DNA of 64,000 bases from Isoetes taiwanensis (GCA_021234155.1 JAJEKV010000015.1:5901194-5965193), one strand, 5' to 3'. Shown: positions 11,330 to 24,540, counted from the first letter of the stretch. Notes: generated by a model from the letters alone, not told the origin. Numbers and translations: made by a program.

Positions 11330-12800
11330 CGCCATGGAAAAAATGAGAGTGTCAATCAGGTTATATGCAGATGACCTAGATGACAGTAAGGACAAGGGGA
11401 ACGCTAGAGATTCTGGAGGATTTCTACACAGAGACAGGACTCACGGTCAACCTGTCTAAGACAAAGATAGTGATATTTGGTACTAGGATGAAACACAAAC
11501 TGTTCACTTACAAAGGAGAGGCTTTTAAAGAAGCCGCATGATACAAATATCTAGGATATAATACGCATGGAGTAGGGAAATGGTCTAAGGGGGCAGACAA
11601 CAAGTTTCAAGCGACAATAGGCAATTATTATGTCAAGAGGAATTATTGCAACAAAAGCAAAATCACAAATTGGAAAATCAAATCCTACTTATTCAGCACA
11701 ATAGTAGTATCCACGCAGTTGTATGGATGTGAAGCATGGGGCCGGGTCTTTCAAAACAAAAATAGGATAAACAGGAAAGCACAATGAGGCAACATTGCCA
11801 TGAATACTAGTTTAAAGTAGGCATACCCATAGCGACAATTGTATATGAAACATGGGAGGAACCAATAGTAATTAGGGCATGGGAAAGAACGATTAGATAC
11901 CTGCTAAAAGGCAATGGATACATAAAAACAGATAAGCTATCCACAATAACGATATCAAATTCAGCTAAGCAACATATATTAACAGGTCAAGGATGGTTTC
12001 ACGAAGTCTCAAAATGGACAGGGAGATTAGGAATGGAATTGAGTCAAATTCTCAAAATAAGAGTATGGAACGACATGTGGGCACACACATCAATGAGAAA
12101 TTGGATGGGTAGACACTTAGGACAAAAAACAAAGTGGTTCCTAAATATATTCAATCCAGAGAGACAAATTGGCCAGAACCTATATAAGAATAGCACGTTG
12201 AGTAGAACAGACGGGGATATCTTAGCCAGCTTCAGGATGGGTAGTCATGATTTGAGTATTTAATGGGACAGATGGAGGAAAATCCCCGGAGCTGATCTCA
12301 TATGCTGCATATGTGATATGGGAAGAATAGAGGACGAGACATACATGTTTGGTGAATGCCATGTATGCGCAGAGATAAGGTCAAAATACTAAAGGATTAG
12401 GTGGGATCACCCACTCCCAGCACTGATGGAAAAAGAAAATATACTGGCAGATCTGGCAAAAGCCATTGAAGAAATGATGGGGTGCACAGAGAAAAAGGGC
12501 TCATAATCTTATCAACAATTGATGTGGATCAGAGGAGCCCACAATGTACGGCTCCAAAGCTGAAGATAACAATGCATCCATGTATGGCCATGAAGCCAAT
12601 TATAAACAGGATGGGGGGTATGTAAAGACAAGCTTAGCCCGCATGCTGGCTGAATAAATATGGCACTTCTGTTGGTAGCAACCACCCATTTTTTGGGGGT
12701 GCTCACAAAGAGGCACACAAGTCCAAGAGCCGCCAGGTCGAAGGGACATAAATGTATTCTATTCTACATTCTATTATATAAAACAAATCAAGCATAGAGT
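11330..12800 (+). mobile_element. Decayed LINE ORF2 (RT end to Cys knuckle), plus strand
   Basis: Reading across several frames gives RT motif RLYADDL near 11359, then a TVNLSKTKIVIFGTRM region, QLYGCEAWG near 11720 and a C-terminal Cys cluster (CCICDMGRIEDETYMFGEC) near 12300. These follow the same order as in the minus-strand LINEs at 36-41 kb, so this belongs to the same family type. Many stops and frameshifts. The 3' end runs into ATTCT repeats at 12757-12778. Confidence 0.75.
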
Positions 12801-12862
12801 TAGGATTGTAAATCAACATTAAAATAGAATAGAATAGAATGTATTTTATCGTCCACGGAGAC
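12750..12862. repeat. Inverted pentanucleotide tails, (ATTCT)n facing (AGAAT)n
   Basis: Sequence ending GACATAAATGTATTCTATTCTAC is followed about 60 bp later by its near inverse, AATAGAATAGAATAGAATGTATTTTAT. This looks like two LINE 3' ends meeting tail to tail. Confidence 0.5.
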
Positions 12863-13154
12863 AAATTGGCCAATGGGATCTAAACAAAAAAAGCAGCAAA
12901 CGTATTATTGTTAGGATGAAAAAACCCCCACATGGAAGAGTTTTCGAGGAAAAACCTTAACAGTAATAAGTATCTTGGTATACTGTACAATCATATAGGA
13001 CGATTCAATATTGCCCCGAAGGACACAGTTGAATTTGCGTATCCATAACATAGAGTCAAAATTACAGTTAGAGTAGCATGAACATTAGAGGCATACATAG
13101 ATTCAAGTATAGCATCAGAACTAAAGTAAGTTGACATGCCAATATGGGAGTTTA

Positions 13155-13391
13155 TATTATATGTGTCAACGATATCGTCATACATAGCAATTGCTACATG
13201 TGGATAAGGGTGCAGAGCCGGTGTGATAGACCCCTTGTAGATGCCTGCTATTTCTCATATGCAAACTCCAACTTCTATCATATTATATGTGTCAACGATA
13301 TCGTACATGTGGATAAGGGTGCAGAGCCAGTGTGATAGACCCCTTGTAGATGCCTGCTATTTCTCATATGCAAACTCCAACTTCTATCATA
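13155..13391. repeat. Tandem duplication, 126 and about 110 bp units
   Basis: Both units start TATTATATGTGTCAACGATA and end with CAAACTCCAACTTCTATCAT. Unit 1 carries about 16 extra bases after the shared start. No coding role seen. Confidence 0.85.
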
Positions 13392-13528
13392 GGCACTCAG
13401 ATGTTGTCAGGCAGGATCCATATGAATAGCATGAAATATAAAGTCAACAATAGAATAGACTTAGAATCAATGTTAGTGTTAGACATAGTCATTGTTAACT
13501 TCGGGCATGGAAATAGAATTAGAGGTCA

Positions 13529-13532
<4 letters not shown>

Positions 13533-13589
<57 letters not shown>
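13533..13589. repeat. (AG)n microsatellite
   Basis: Uninterrupted AG dinucleotides over about 57 bp, next to the tail of the SINE on its right. Confidence 0.95.
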
Positions 13590-13591
<2 letters not shown>

Positions 13592-13777
13592 TATTTTTAC
13601 GCGTCAGAGAGCACAAGCCAAAGATCCTTTAGGACATACGACGCTCCCTCTTCAAGGAGCACCACCCCCTACAAGGATACTAGGGGCCAAAGGTCCTAGG
13701 ATGCCAAGATCCTAGTGAGGTTCGAACACGAGACCTCAACGTGCTAGACGAGTGGACTAACCACACGACCAACACGA

Positions 13778-13780
<3 letters not shown>
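13590..13780 (-). mobile_element. tRNA-derived SINE between two (AG)n tracts
   Basis: On the minus strand the head has an A-box-like GTGGTTAGTCCACTCG and, about 30 bp on, a B box in GTGTTCGAACCTC. These have the order and spacing of a Pol III tRNA promoter. A non-tRNA body of about 125 bp follows and ends TAAAAATACAT, then CT repeats (the AG tract on the plus strand). The body shows no mRNA-like coding. The tRNA species was not identified. Confidence 0.6.

Positions 13781-13826
<46 letters not shown>
13781..13826. repeat. (AG)n microsatellite
   Basis: Uninterrupted AG dinucleotides at the head side of the SINE. Confidence 0.95.
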
Positions 13827-13827
<1 letters not shown>

Positions 13828-13828
<1 letters not shown>

Positions 13829-16650
13829 AGCGTTAGCGTCAGCATTAGAGTCACACACATCTTTAGGCCAACGTTAACATTATAGTCCGACAATATGTAT
13901 GCATGTAACTAGTGCTAAAAATGAAGCTAATTCTGACATCATGCATAGCATTAGATATAGTGTCACCTATAGCATCAACTTGGTTTAAATGAACTAATGT
14001 CACCCATATAGTCGACCGTAGTCGTAGAAATAATAGCAAAGAATTAGCTGAGACATATCTGTTGCTATTAATTGCAAAACACTATTTTTACCTTTATAAT
14101 TACCAAAAATAGCTCTATGACTCTATGGCTGATGCTTTACCCCCTTCCTTATGTAGTGCAGTGAGTAGACACTGCATGCTTATGTTCTTGGCATGGTTAT
14201 TTTATGGTATCTCATTATTCTGTCGTGGTGAACTCATGGATATGGTTTGTGCATGCATAGCCTATTGCATTGATAACATTCCAATATTTCATGTGCACAA
14301 TGTTGTCTTGGTTCCTTGCTTGGAATTATGCACTAACAATGGATTCATGAATTGTAGCATAGTGGAGCTCTGAGGTATCTATGTTTTAAGTGATTGTTGT
14401 AGTTGTTTCCGTTATGCATTTTAGTATTATTGCTTGATACTTGTCCTTTCTAGATACTTCAAACCTCCACTTAGTCTTTATATACTAACCATACATGTTA
14501 ATGATGTAAGCAAATAGCAAGAAACTTGGAGGGTAGTTGCAGTTGAGCACCATACCTGAGTTAAAAGCTTGAGGGGCTCTGTAAGCCTTTTGCAAGACCT
14601 CTAGAAATGCCAAGTTGTGAACTAAGCATTGGTACATATTTTTTATGGGTTACATACCGTCTATGAATTATCATTTGTATGAAGGTTTAAGTGGGATATA
14701 AATATTATATTCTTTGCTAAGATTTATTCCTTTGTCAACTTAGGTATAACAACTTGTCATTGTCACATACAAGCCTTGATGGGATCTTGGGTTATGTAGA
14801 GGGTTAAACTGAAAGGACAGTCTCATGCAAGTCTTGATGGGATCTCGGGTTACCTAGAGGGCTAACCTGGCATGCCAGTGAGACTTAAGCATGCTATGTC
14901 ATTGCCACTATTTCGGCAAGTTTGAATGCAAACCATATAGGTGGAGGCGTAGAGAAGGGAAGATAAGTTTGTGGTGTTAGTTGTGCTGCATTGGATGTGG
15001 GAATATGCCTTGAATCTGGGTTATTATGTATTCCCACAAAAGCTACAAGTTCCACAAGAGGAGTACACTAGTGATATCGTAACAATTATAAACAACAAAC
15101 AACCACATAATATATCTAGCAGTTACAATATATGTATATTATGGTACGACTAAAAAGCATGCACATTGACCTAATTTAAATACTCACAAAACGATGATTC
15201 CACCATCCATTTCTATAATTAAAGGGGTAATCACATGGCGATCCACTCTCATGACTTAACAACTGGAGGAGGCAACTCAAGATTAAAAGCAAAATTGTTT
15301 GAGATTTACAAAATCATCTCATGAGTATTTTAATAACGTCCATGAAATTTTAATCTACATATCACAGGACCATTCAAATGTAAAAAATATGATCAAGTTG
15401 CTTGGATAAGTATATATATCACCTCATATATACATCTATGGTTAGTGTCAGGTGCCAAAGACAAGTTGCCTTTTCTTCTTTTGTGAGCACTCAATTTGCG
15501 ATATGAAGCTTATATGCGTTTAAACGTATAGGGAAATGATAACTGGGATGCCATTCCAACACCACAAGAGGGGCCCCTCGACTGGCAGTTCCTACAAAAC
15601 AGAAGTCAGGGATGCATTTTTTCTCTTGCTGGATGCACTGATTTGAAGATTTGAAGCAGAAGCACCGGTTTTCTTGGGATGCACCGATTTAAATCAGTAG
15701 CATCGATTGAAGCAGAAGAGAACTGATTTGAATCTTGCAAAGAACAATTTGAAGCTTGCAGAAGAGAAGTGATCGAGGGGATCCAGTAATGTTTGGAGTA
15801 CATGGGACATGTGCGTGCAATTAAAGGTTTTTTTTTTTTACCATTTCGGATTGTATACTTACCATTAGGTAGTTTGTTTCGCCATTATCTGGGGCAAAAT
15901 ATGCACTTTAGGGATTAAGTTAGATTCTAAAGATGAATATACTAGGGATATTTTTGGTCACCCTTCAAACACAGACATCCATACCCCCTTATTACTAAGT
16001 GCATCCCTTGGGAGAAGCGACTTGCGGGCCTGCAGAAGCAGAAGAGAACCGATTTGAAGCTTGCATAACTAATTTGAAGCTTGCAAAGAACCAATTTGAA
16101 GCTTGAAGAAGAGAACCGATTTGCAGAGCTTGCAAAAGCAAAAGACAACCAGTTAACAGAGGCAGTAGAGTATCGGTTCTTCACCGACTAAGCAAAGTCA
16201 TCGACCTAACTTCAATTCCAATGTTGGAGGGAGCAGACACGTGGCGAGACCACAACAATTTTCAAACGAAAATGCAGATCCAACTCCTGTTTTGTAAGGG
16301 GATTCGAAAAAAGCAAGGAGCGAGTTCAGAAAGGGGAACTATTGTGCTGTTGGCTAACTTGGGAGTAGCAGAACCTCCTCGAGCATTCTTGCTTTGTTGG
16401 AGAGACTCAATGTGGTGGCTATATAAATCAATATAACTGTGAAATCAATTCAATTCAAATTACATAATACTTAAGACTGAATGTTGCAATTTTTTTTTTA
16501 TGGAACATTTTATTACTTCCATATAATAAATCCACGTTTATAGCACATATAGCATCCGCACGCCTCACTAACGGCAGGATTTCCTCACCATGGCTGTGAC
16601 CAAATCTGGCCGTCGCCACCTCAAGATAAAAACAACGACCCACGTGCAAG
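13828..16650. other. Non-coding stretch with short degenerate repeats
   Basis: No gene was recognised. A duplicated segment of about 40 bp built on CTTGATGGGATCTTGGGTTA occurs at about 14772 and 14829. From 15640 to 16160 there are many degenerate copies of GATTTGAAGCTTGCAGAAG-like sequence. The right part leads into the SAPS gene promoter; a TATATAAAT occurs at about 16421 but is far from the likely transcript start. Confidence 0.45.
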
Positions 16651-16654
16651 GAAG

Positions 16655-16700
16655 GCTGCCGATTCTATAAACAGTACCGAGGAAGTAATCTGGATCGTCC
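16655..16700 (+). promoter_or_regulatory. Putative core promoter of the SAPS gene
   Basis: CTATAAACA at about 16660-16669 is followed by a C/T-rich leader (from about 16735) typical of plant 5' UTRs. The leader may contain an intron, since AATCAG|GTAAAC near 16964 could be its donor and TTCCTACAG near 17225 its acceptor. These are motif matches only. Confidence 0.35.
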
Positions 16701-17345
16701 AATCTGCGTGGGGACGGAATCCAACATAGGTCAGACCTTGTCCTCTCTCCCCCCTCTCATTTTTTTTTCTGCCTTCCTCGAGTTGCATCCGCGCATCTCG
16801 CCTTCTAAACTTCAGATTTTCACTCTAATCTCGCCTCTGCAGCCTGCCGCCTTGCTGCCCCTTTACAACCCTTGGATTTGGCTCTTTTTTCCGTTCAATT
16901 TGGTGAATTCTTCATCTCATTTCAGCTTCGAAGGTCAGAACCCGAAGTGATTCTTTTAAATCAGGTAAACCAAGCTTATAAGCTTGCTAGAAAGAGTTTG
17001 CACTGCTTGGGCAATGCAATAGTTGTGAGTTTTAGTTTAGGGTTGAGAATCAAGCATTGGACAAAAGATCTCTGCAAAGCTGGATACCATACAGGTTCAG
17101 GAAAGCTTTTTGGCTCTGGGCTCTGTGATGGGCTGGTCCTCAGGTGGATTTTCGACGTCATTGCTGTTGCAGAGGGATCATTGAGCTTTGGTGTTTCCAG
17201 TTCTGCGAATGAGCTTTTCCTACAGGTTTTAGTAAAGTGAACCATAAAGGGTTTTCTTCAGGCAGGCTTCCTGGAATCCCCAAGGTTTCCTCCGAATAAA
17301 CTTATCACACGGTTTCTCAGCAGTCAGACAAAATACCTAGGCAAG

Positions 17346-20300
17346 ATGTTTTGGCGTATGGCTGAGATTTCCACTACTTTCCCAGTAAGCAAATCTGTTT
17401 CGTTTGCCATTTTCCGATCACATTCACTGTAAAGTTCATTTTGTTATCACTCGTTGGAAAACTTGGGTATGCATTTTATTGGCCGAGATCTATGATTGAA
17501 GTTGGCTCATTTTTTTTAAAGTTATGATGCAAATGAGGAGAACAAATAGTGCTAAAAGTTGGCACAATTCTTTGATAATGAGCTGGTGGCTTAGATCCGA
17601 TATCTTTCAAATCATTGGTATAAGTACAAACGAGGATATGTGGCATTTGTAGTTTATATAGAGAGATTTCAATGTAGCTACTATGAATGATTTCTGTGTT
17701 TCGTTACTGGAAGTTTATTTTCTGTTTTTACCATGCATGTGCAATGATTCTGGAGCATAGTGAACTGATTTTAGTTGTTTTCCAGGTGGATTCTATTCTT
17801 GATAAAGGTGTCTATACACTTGAGGAGCTCTTGGATGAAGAGCAGATAATTCAAGAGTGTAAAGCCTCAAATAGTCGCCTTATTAACTTGTAAGTAGTTT
17901 TTTGTTCAAGAGCCAACTTGTGAATAAGCTTTCAGGGAAGGCAGGATCATAAATTATGCTCCAGTCAGACAACACATTATGAAATATCCCCATATGTCTA
18001 AGAAAACAAAATGTAAAAGATTGTATTAGGTTGAACACCAACAATGTCAGCTACCAGGGTATTATTGGAATCGTAATAGATGATTTCATGTGTGGCCATT
18101 GCAGTTTTAAATTACAAACTGCCATTACAGACCCTATAATCATTTGTGCACGTGTAATTGTGCTTTTATGTTATCTTTTCAGAGAACTGCTTTCCATGTT
18201 AAAATCAGATTAAATCAGATTAAATCAGATTTTTTAAACATAGCATAGAAATGCATTTCATGCAACAAAATCTGGATGGTTTTTACATTATTCAAAGTGG
18301 GCGTTTCCATGCATGGCATGGCCGTTGTTTTTATTCGACTGAAATCTTAAATTTGGGATGGGTTTATTACGTTACTGTTTTTATATTCTTTTGCCCTGAT
18401 CTCCCTTGTCAGCATCTAAAAGCTCAAGAAATCCATCATTCCCACTTTTGCGAACTTGCTCACAATATAATTGGTTTATGGGACTGCAGCTTTCGAGCTA
18501 AGGCACAAGTGCAACAAATGATACATTATGTCATTGACGAAGCGCCAGATGGTGCAGACAGCAAACGGGCTTTCAAGTAAATTTTTAGTATTTTGAGGAT
18601 ATTCCAGTCACCTTTAGGCCTTAATGTCACTTACCGGAATTGTGTATGCTTTCCAGATTCCCATTTGTCTCCTGTCAAATTTTTACATGTGAGATAGATA
18701 TGATATTAAAGACGTTAGTGGAAGATGAGGAGGTAACCATATCATATCCTGTGAAGTATGCATAAGATTATACTTGAAGAAGTTATGTGTCACCAATATT
18801 TTTCAAATTTTGGTTTCCAGCTGATGAATTTGCTATTCTCCTTTTTGGATACTAGTCGTCCACATGGTACACTTCTTGCTGGTTATTTCAGTAAGGTATG
18901 CAGACCTGGATTTTATCTCTTAATAGATCTATTTGTTTATTGTTATTGATACGGGATTCCATTATAGGTGGTCATTTGTCTGCTACTCCGCAAGACAAAT
19001 GTTGTGATGCAATATTTGCAAGTAAGCTTATGATTTGTTTCTGAATGATTACGTATGCAAAGTTATCTACTTTATTACTAACAATTGTGCTTGTTGACAG
19101 TCCCACCAGGATGTTCTTAAGCGGCTTGTGGACCTCATTGGGATCACATCCATCAAAGAGGTGAATTTTTTTTGAAGATATGCATTTAAGTTGTGCACGT
19201 TTCTTTTTCCAAGTTGTGCTCACATTGTTTTTTATGTTGTTAGGTGCTCATGCGTCTTGTAGGGGCAGAGGATCTTTTTAACTCTTCCCATGCAGATGCG
19301 CTAAAATGGTTGGCAGACACGGACTTGCTTGAAATGCTTGTTGATAAGCTCAGCCCTGAGGTGCTTTGGTTTCTATACTCTTATATAAGATTGCCAATGT
19401 TGTAGACTAATTATAATGCCATTACTTTGTGTCAGAATGGATCTGAGGTGCATTCTAATGCGGCAGAGATACTTTCAACTGTGACACAAACTGCTCCCTC
19501 TGCTCTTGCATCTAAGCTTTCAAGCCCAACGTACTAGACTTAAGTCTATCGCGTTTTGCATTCATTGTGATCTTTTTTGTTAATATGGGACCTTAAGCTT
19601 TTTGTATGTTTGCAGGTTCGTGGGTAGGTTATTCAATCATGCATTGGAGGATCCACAATCCAAGTCAACATTAATTCATTCTCTTTCTGTGTGCATTTCA
19701 TTGCTGGATCCAAAGCGACGGCATTTAACATTTGGGGTACGATCACAACATGTACTTGAAGCCCTTCCTGCAGCTAATCCTGAAACTGTTGAGGGCATGG
19801 TGCAAAAGCTAGGTCAGTCTTCATATCTTCACTCGATTTATCTGCCATCACATTTTCTTTACTATCTACATGCATAGTGGAAATTGCTTTGGAGAATGAT
19901 TTTGGTAGTTATCAAGGGGTTGGCATAACCCATGCAACAAACTTGGGGCAGAAGGGAGAGATGTTCTGGAACCCAGGGTTTGCATACACAGGTGGCCTTT
20001 TTACATGACAGGAAAGGTTGCAACATTGGTCTGTGAGCAGAATTTGCTCAAGATGATTCCTGTCAGATGATTAGTAACATAGACCAAGTATAAAATTATC
20101 ATATTTGAAACTGTGACATGCGATGAATAGGAAGAGTGCTGGCTGCGTGCTTAATAAGGCACAGGGACTTAGATTTTGTCACATGCCAAGTTTAATCTTC
20201 TTTCTCATATTCTGCTGGTACAGGGGATTTGCTGGAGTTATTAAATGTGTCAAATGATGAGAATGTATTACCAACTACATATGGGCAATTGCGGCCGCCC

Positions 20301-22724
20301 TTCGGCATTCATAGATTGAAGGTTAAGCTTCTCCTGTTTTACGTGATTAGTAGAATTGTGTTGAAACGAATGCATTGCATAGCTAGCATTGCATAGTGTT
20401 ATTGTTGAAGCTTTCTGATAACCTGGTCCTGGTTTTCAGATAGTAGAATTTATTGCGGTCATGTTAAGGACAAACAGTGAAACTGTTCGGCAGGAGCTTA
20501 TTCGCTTGGGTGCTATCAGGACCATGTTGGATTATTTCTTCATGTGCGTTTTGTATGGTTAATGAGCGTGGTTTTTGTTTCTTAGTTACCAATTATAACT
20601 TCTTCTATTGTTTAATTTCTGCAGCTACCCCTTCAATAACATGCTGCACAACCACGTCGAAAGTATTGTAAACTCCTGTATAGACAGTGGCTGTCCTGCA
20701 CTTGTAGACAACTTGTTTGAGGAATGCAACTTTGTAGCAAGACTACTTGAAGCTGATGCTAATCCGTTTGCTCCAGACACTCGGCCAGAGGTGAGTCAGT
20801 CTTGAGTTTTAGTATGATAAATATATATTTTCCCCTGCATGGTAATTATGCAGAAAGTTTTGCATTTATGCGGAGATGTTTATGCATGATTGCTGCATGT
20901 ATGAGTTACGGATTATTAAATGCTTTTCTTAATATGCCATGAATTCACAACTTGTCATAGCATATTGCATTTTCTCGTTCTGAGGTGGCACTATGTGATG
21001 CTGTAATATAACACGTTCTAAAGTTTTTTTGCTAGTTTTTTGACATCTGCGCAATATCTTTATAATTTTTTAGCCAAGAGCATCGGGAGAAAAACCACCA
21101 CCACGTGTTGGCAATTTGGGACATCTGACAAGAATAGCTAACAGGCTTGTTCAAGTAGGAAGCAGCAATACCCAAATACAAGATTACTTGAAGGTAATAT
21201 GAAGTTATTATCTACTGGGAACCATGCGCATGTACTCAGTGGTTTGATGATACCAATCGCACATGTTAGCAAAATGTATCTGCTTTTGAATTTATATCCT
21301 TAACAGGCTTTTCAAACTCTGTTACCAGTCTGCTTGGCACTAAAACAGATGAGATGTCATGGGAAATGTAATGTGTTCTTTGTCGCCAAGTACTCCACCA
21401 CGATGGTTCTGCTATAGTGATGTTGATATTTATGGTTTTATAGTTAAATATTCACCTGTCTTTGGATCAAGTGTATCAAACTGTTATTACATTTCAGGCA
21501 AATTCTAGATGGAATGAATGGCAAAGTACTACCCTTCAGGAACGGAACATTTTGGAAAATGTGTATCAATGGACATGTGGGTGAGTATTCTAATAGCATT
21601 TATAAGTGTTGTACCTATAGTCTTGTCTGCTTCACTCAAGATAACCATTTTGAGCTTTATAGGAGACCAACAACTGTGCGGGACCGTACGGTGGACAGTG
21701 ATGATGATGAATTTCGTGATCGAGATTATGATGTAGCTAACATGGCAAGTAACCTTACACGGGAGGTTTACCGGTATGGAATGTTTGAGAATGAGGATCT
21801 TGAAGGGGAGGTAATGCTCCGATGCACCTTTACTGTTTGGCTGCAATTTCTGTGGTTTTTTGCAGCTATGCTTGTGCCCAAGTTTATAGTAATTGATAAT
21901 CTTTGCAGGATGTTTTCTTTGATGATGAAGCGGCAGAAACAGTAATGTCTAATTTGCACCTTAGTGATGAGCCCGAAAGGTGAGCGCAAAAGTTTTCTGG
22001 CATCTGCTGAAGGATGTTGTTTCATGCTTGTATTAATGTTACCCATTGATAACTTGGCATGTGCTGCAGTGGGCAATTCAAAGAGAGTAGTCTTTTTGAT
22101 GAATGCAATCCGACGTGGTTTGCATTTTCTGATGGCAGGCCAAATAATTCAACCGGCCTGATTCCTTCACCTGCATCAAGGATTGATGATGCAGACATGA
22201 ATATTGTTTCTTTACCATGTGGAAGTGGAAGCAGCAGCAGCAGTGACGACGAGGTCATTGTTGGTGATGATGATGAACTAGGTGATACGGCAACGTCATC
22301 AAATGGATATAGCTTGTTGTCTGAACTTGACAGGTGTTTTGAGAGGAAAACTAGACATGATGCATTACATGAAGCTTCTGCTAATTCAATAGGTGATGTT
22401 GGACTGGCAGATGCTGGGTTATCAGATGATTTGTTGCATAATGAAAATACAGTGGGTGTATCAGAGGTGAAGGATTGGACGGAGTTTCAAAGCTACAGTG
22501 TAGCTGAAGGCTCAGGGAGGGAGATATTTGGTGAGAATCCCTTTGTGAGTGATCCAGGTCCATTGACAGAGGCTGTGGAAGCTTCCAGTCTGGATGAGTT
22601 TGGAAATAGTGTGGAGGCTGAAACAGCAGAAATAGAGGCACATGCAGCCCTGGAAAGCTTACGATCGATTCCCTGCGAAACGGCTAATGCAGGACACATT
22701 AGTAAGGCAGAATTGTTGCTTTAG
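17346..22724 (+). CDS. SAPS-domain protein phosphatase 6 regulatory subunit (SIT4-associated family)
   Basis: Eighteen coding exons with GT-AG borders and kept phase: 17346-17384, 17786-17889, 18490-18576, 18657-18732, 18821-18895, 18968-19021, 19101-19160, 19244-19360, 19436-19530, 19616-19812, 20224-20321, 20440-20543, 20625-20790, 21074-21193, 21498-21580, 21663-21810, 21909-21979, 22070-22724. The protein starts MFWRMAEIST and has the SAPS signature blocks TLEELLDEEQIIQECKA, FTCEIDMILKTLVEDEELM, LLAGYFSKVVICLLLRK, YPFNNMLHNHVE and GNLGHLTRIANRLVQ, then the plant acidic motif DSDDDEFRDRDYDVA. SAPS proteins recruit and direct the PP6 (Sit4-type) catalytic subunit; plant members act in auxin-transporter phosphorylation. 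The 782-codon frame stops at TAG 22722-22724. The same frame then stays open to TGA 22953-22955 and encodes a conserved-looking C-terminus (EFNDLNFWR), so the TAG looks premature. Otherwise the gene appears intact. Confidence 0.95.
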
Positions 22725-22955
22725 CACGATGAGCATCTTGGAGCAGAGAAAGATGGCATGGCAAAGGCAATGGAGAGTGCTTTGAGGGAGGGTATTGTTG
22801 GTGAAGCTGGACCTTTGAAGCCAAAGCCAGTTAGTACAGAAAGCGAAGTAGACTTTACTTTAGCCAACAACATGGAAAGTCAAGAGTTTAATGATCTCAA
22901 TTTTTGGCGAAATGAATACGATCATTCTGTAGCTCATGAGGAACAAGTGTCTTGA
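22725..22955 (+). pseudogene. C-terminal SAPS tail downstream of the premature stop
   Basis: In frame with the last SAPS exon, 76 codons follow the TAG before a TGA. They include QEFNDLNFWRNEYDHS, which resembles the FND-x-N-[FY]-W-R ending of plant SAPS proteins as I know the family. Reading through or reverting one base would give a protein of about 859 residues. It is either a recent null of the tail, a polymorphism or a sequence error. Confidence 0.7.
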
Positions 22956-23730
22956 AATATGGTATCATAGACTGAGATTTCATGGAGGTTTCTTTGTCCA
23001 ATTGCTTCATGGATGGAGAACCAATTATTTCTTGTATTCTGTAGATGTAGAAATTATTGATTGAGGTGCGATAGCTTGCACTCTGACTTTTCTTCCATGT
23101 GGTTATTATTAGCGTTTGTAAATTTCTCTTGATAACTGACCATTTCAAGCAGCTCCTCTCTTTGGAGCGTTTGCTTCTTTACTATGGAATCATTGGCAAG
23201 CTGGCTCAGGAAGGTTGCCGGAGCAAACTTTGTTATTCTTTATAGGGTTGGAGGCCATTGCTTTATCCGAACTTAACAATAATAATATGGAAGCCCTGGT
23301 TTTTTTTTTGTTCTGGGACTTTATTATCCAATTTACACCTTGGGAGCTTCAGGGTTTGGTAATGGGCTCTTAGGGCCTGATGCATTACATCGGTGAAAAG
23401 TAATTGTTGGCTGACACAGAAGAAACCCATATTGCAAGAATATATCCCGTACTCTCAAAGTACATCTCAAAGAAGGTGCTATCTCACTCGTTGCCATTAG
23501 GCATTATATCATTGTTATGAGAGTTGTGTGATTTTTTGGTATCTTAGTTTTATACTTTCTATAATAATGCTTAGCTATTAGGTTTCCCCATGACAAAATT
23601 AGGCAGTCCTCGAGTATTTTTTTGTGAAAAAGAGTGGTGTCCGTCGGATGTAGGTCATGACTGTTGGATTTGGGGAAGGCAGTCCGACTTTGTGGGAAGG
23701 CAGCCAAGTTTGTTGGAGCCCAGCTAAGCA
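22956..23730 (+). other. 3' UTR of the SAPS gene and following intergenic DNA
   Basis: No coding. AATAATAATA near 23277 could serve as a poly(A) signal. The poly(T)-like GTTTTTTTTTG at about 23300 has no clear partner. Confidence 0.4.
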
Positions 23731-23937
23731 GTGTGGGCATTTGATTCCATGAGCGGCCCTAGTCTGCTACGTGGTGTCGGAAGGCACCTTGTTTCCAATT
23801 TCGGCTACCAATCTGCTGATACGAGGATGTTTGCGTTGATATCTAGTGGTGTTGGTGATGGCCGTCTCCTGCTCATTCTTCTGCAGCCAGCAGCAACACA
23901 AACGCAGGTATGTTTTAGGCCTTATTTTCTCAGAATG

Positions 23938-24540
23938 TAGGATGCTGAAGAGGATAGCCAGGCAGTTGCCATGCTCTGGGCATACAGTGGATGAGGGGGG
24001 AGGCCTCCAGAGAGCAGTGCTGCTGCTGTTGTGAGGTCCATGCAGCAGCCAATTCGGAGTGATGCTCATCGTCTCTTCCACAACAATACCTTCATTGAAA
24101 ACACCTCTGAGCAGTTGGACTTGGATGTGGAGAGTGTGCAGCATAGCTTTTAGCTTTTGGCTGATGCCTGCCATGAATTGATTGGAAAGGGTAAGAAGAA
24201 AGGTAGGCCCAAGAAACCTTATGCCAAGGATGAGTTGAAAAGGCAGAGGGATTTAGAGAAGCAGCTGAGAAGGGAAGAGAAGGAAAAGAAACAAAGGGAG
24301 AGGCAGGGGGAACGTGAGAGATGCAAGTGAGAGATGCAAGCGACAGAGAGTTGAGGCAAGGGAGAAGCAGAGGCAAGAAAGAGAGGAGAAGATGGGAAAG
24401 AAGAAAAACGAGAAGCCTAATGTCCTAGATGTCAGTGTCACCGTGACGATTAGTGGCAGTGATGTCTGGGATGACTTGTATGACAGAGTCTGTGGATTTT
24501 TGGACAAGCAATGTATTGCAGGCATGGTCGCAGTTGAAGT
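23938..24540 (+). pseudogene. Replitron-like HUH Rep, N-terminal half
   Basis: Frames read a disordered start, then a very basic helical stretch (GKGKKKGRPKKPYAKDELKR near 24190), then PNVLDVSVTVTISGS, WDDLYDRVCGFLDKQC and AGMVAVEV (24417-24535). The beta-strand start followed by a MVAVE-type strand is the N-terminal part of HUH Rep nucleases before the HUH motif. There is an in-frame TAG near 24153 and a frameshift near 24327. The frame ends abruptly where a LINE tail of AAGTG units begins. The matching remainder (HUH motif and YxxK) is at 61131-61970. Assignment to Replitrons, which encode one HUH nuclease, rests on remembered family features. Confidence 0.55.

Noticed and set aside
14125-14373. 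Cys-rich 82-residue open frame that could be a small secreted or membrane protein
   Set aside because: No start context, no homologous pattern, and composition compatible with chance in this AT-rich stretch.
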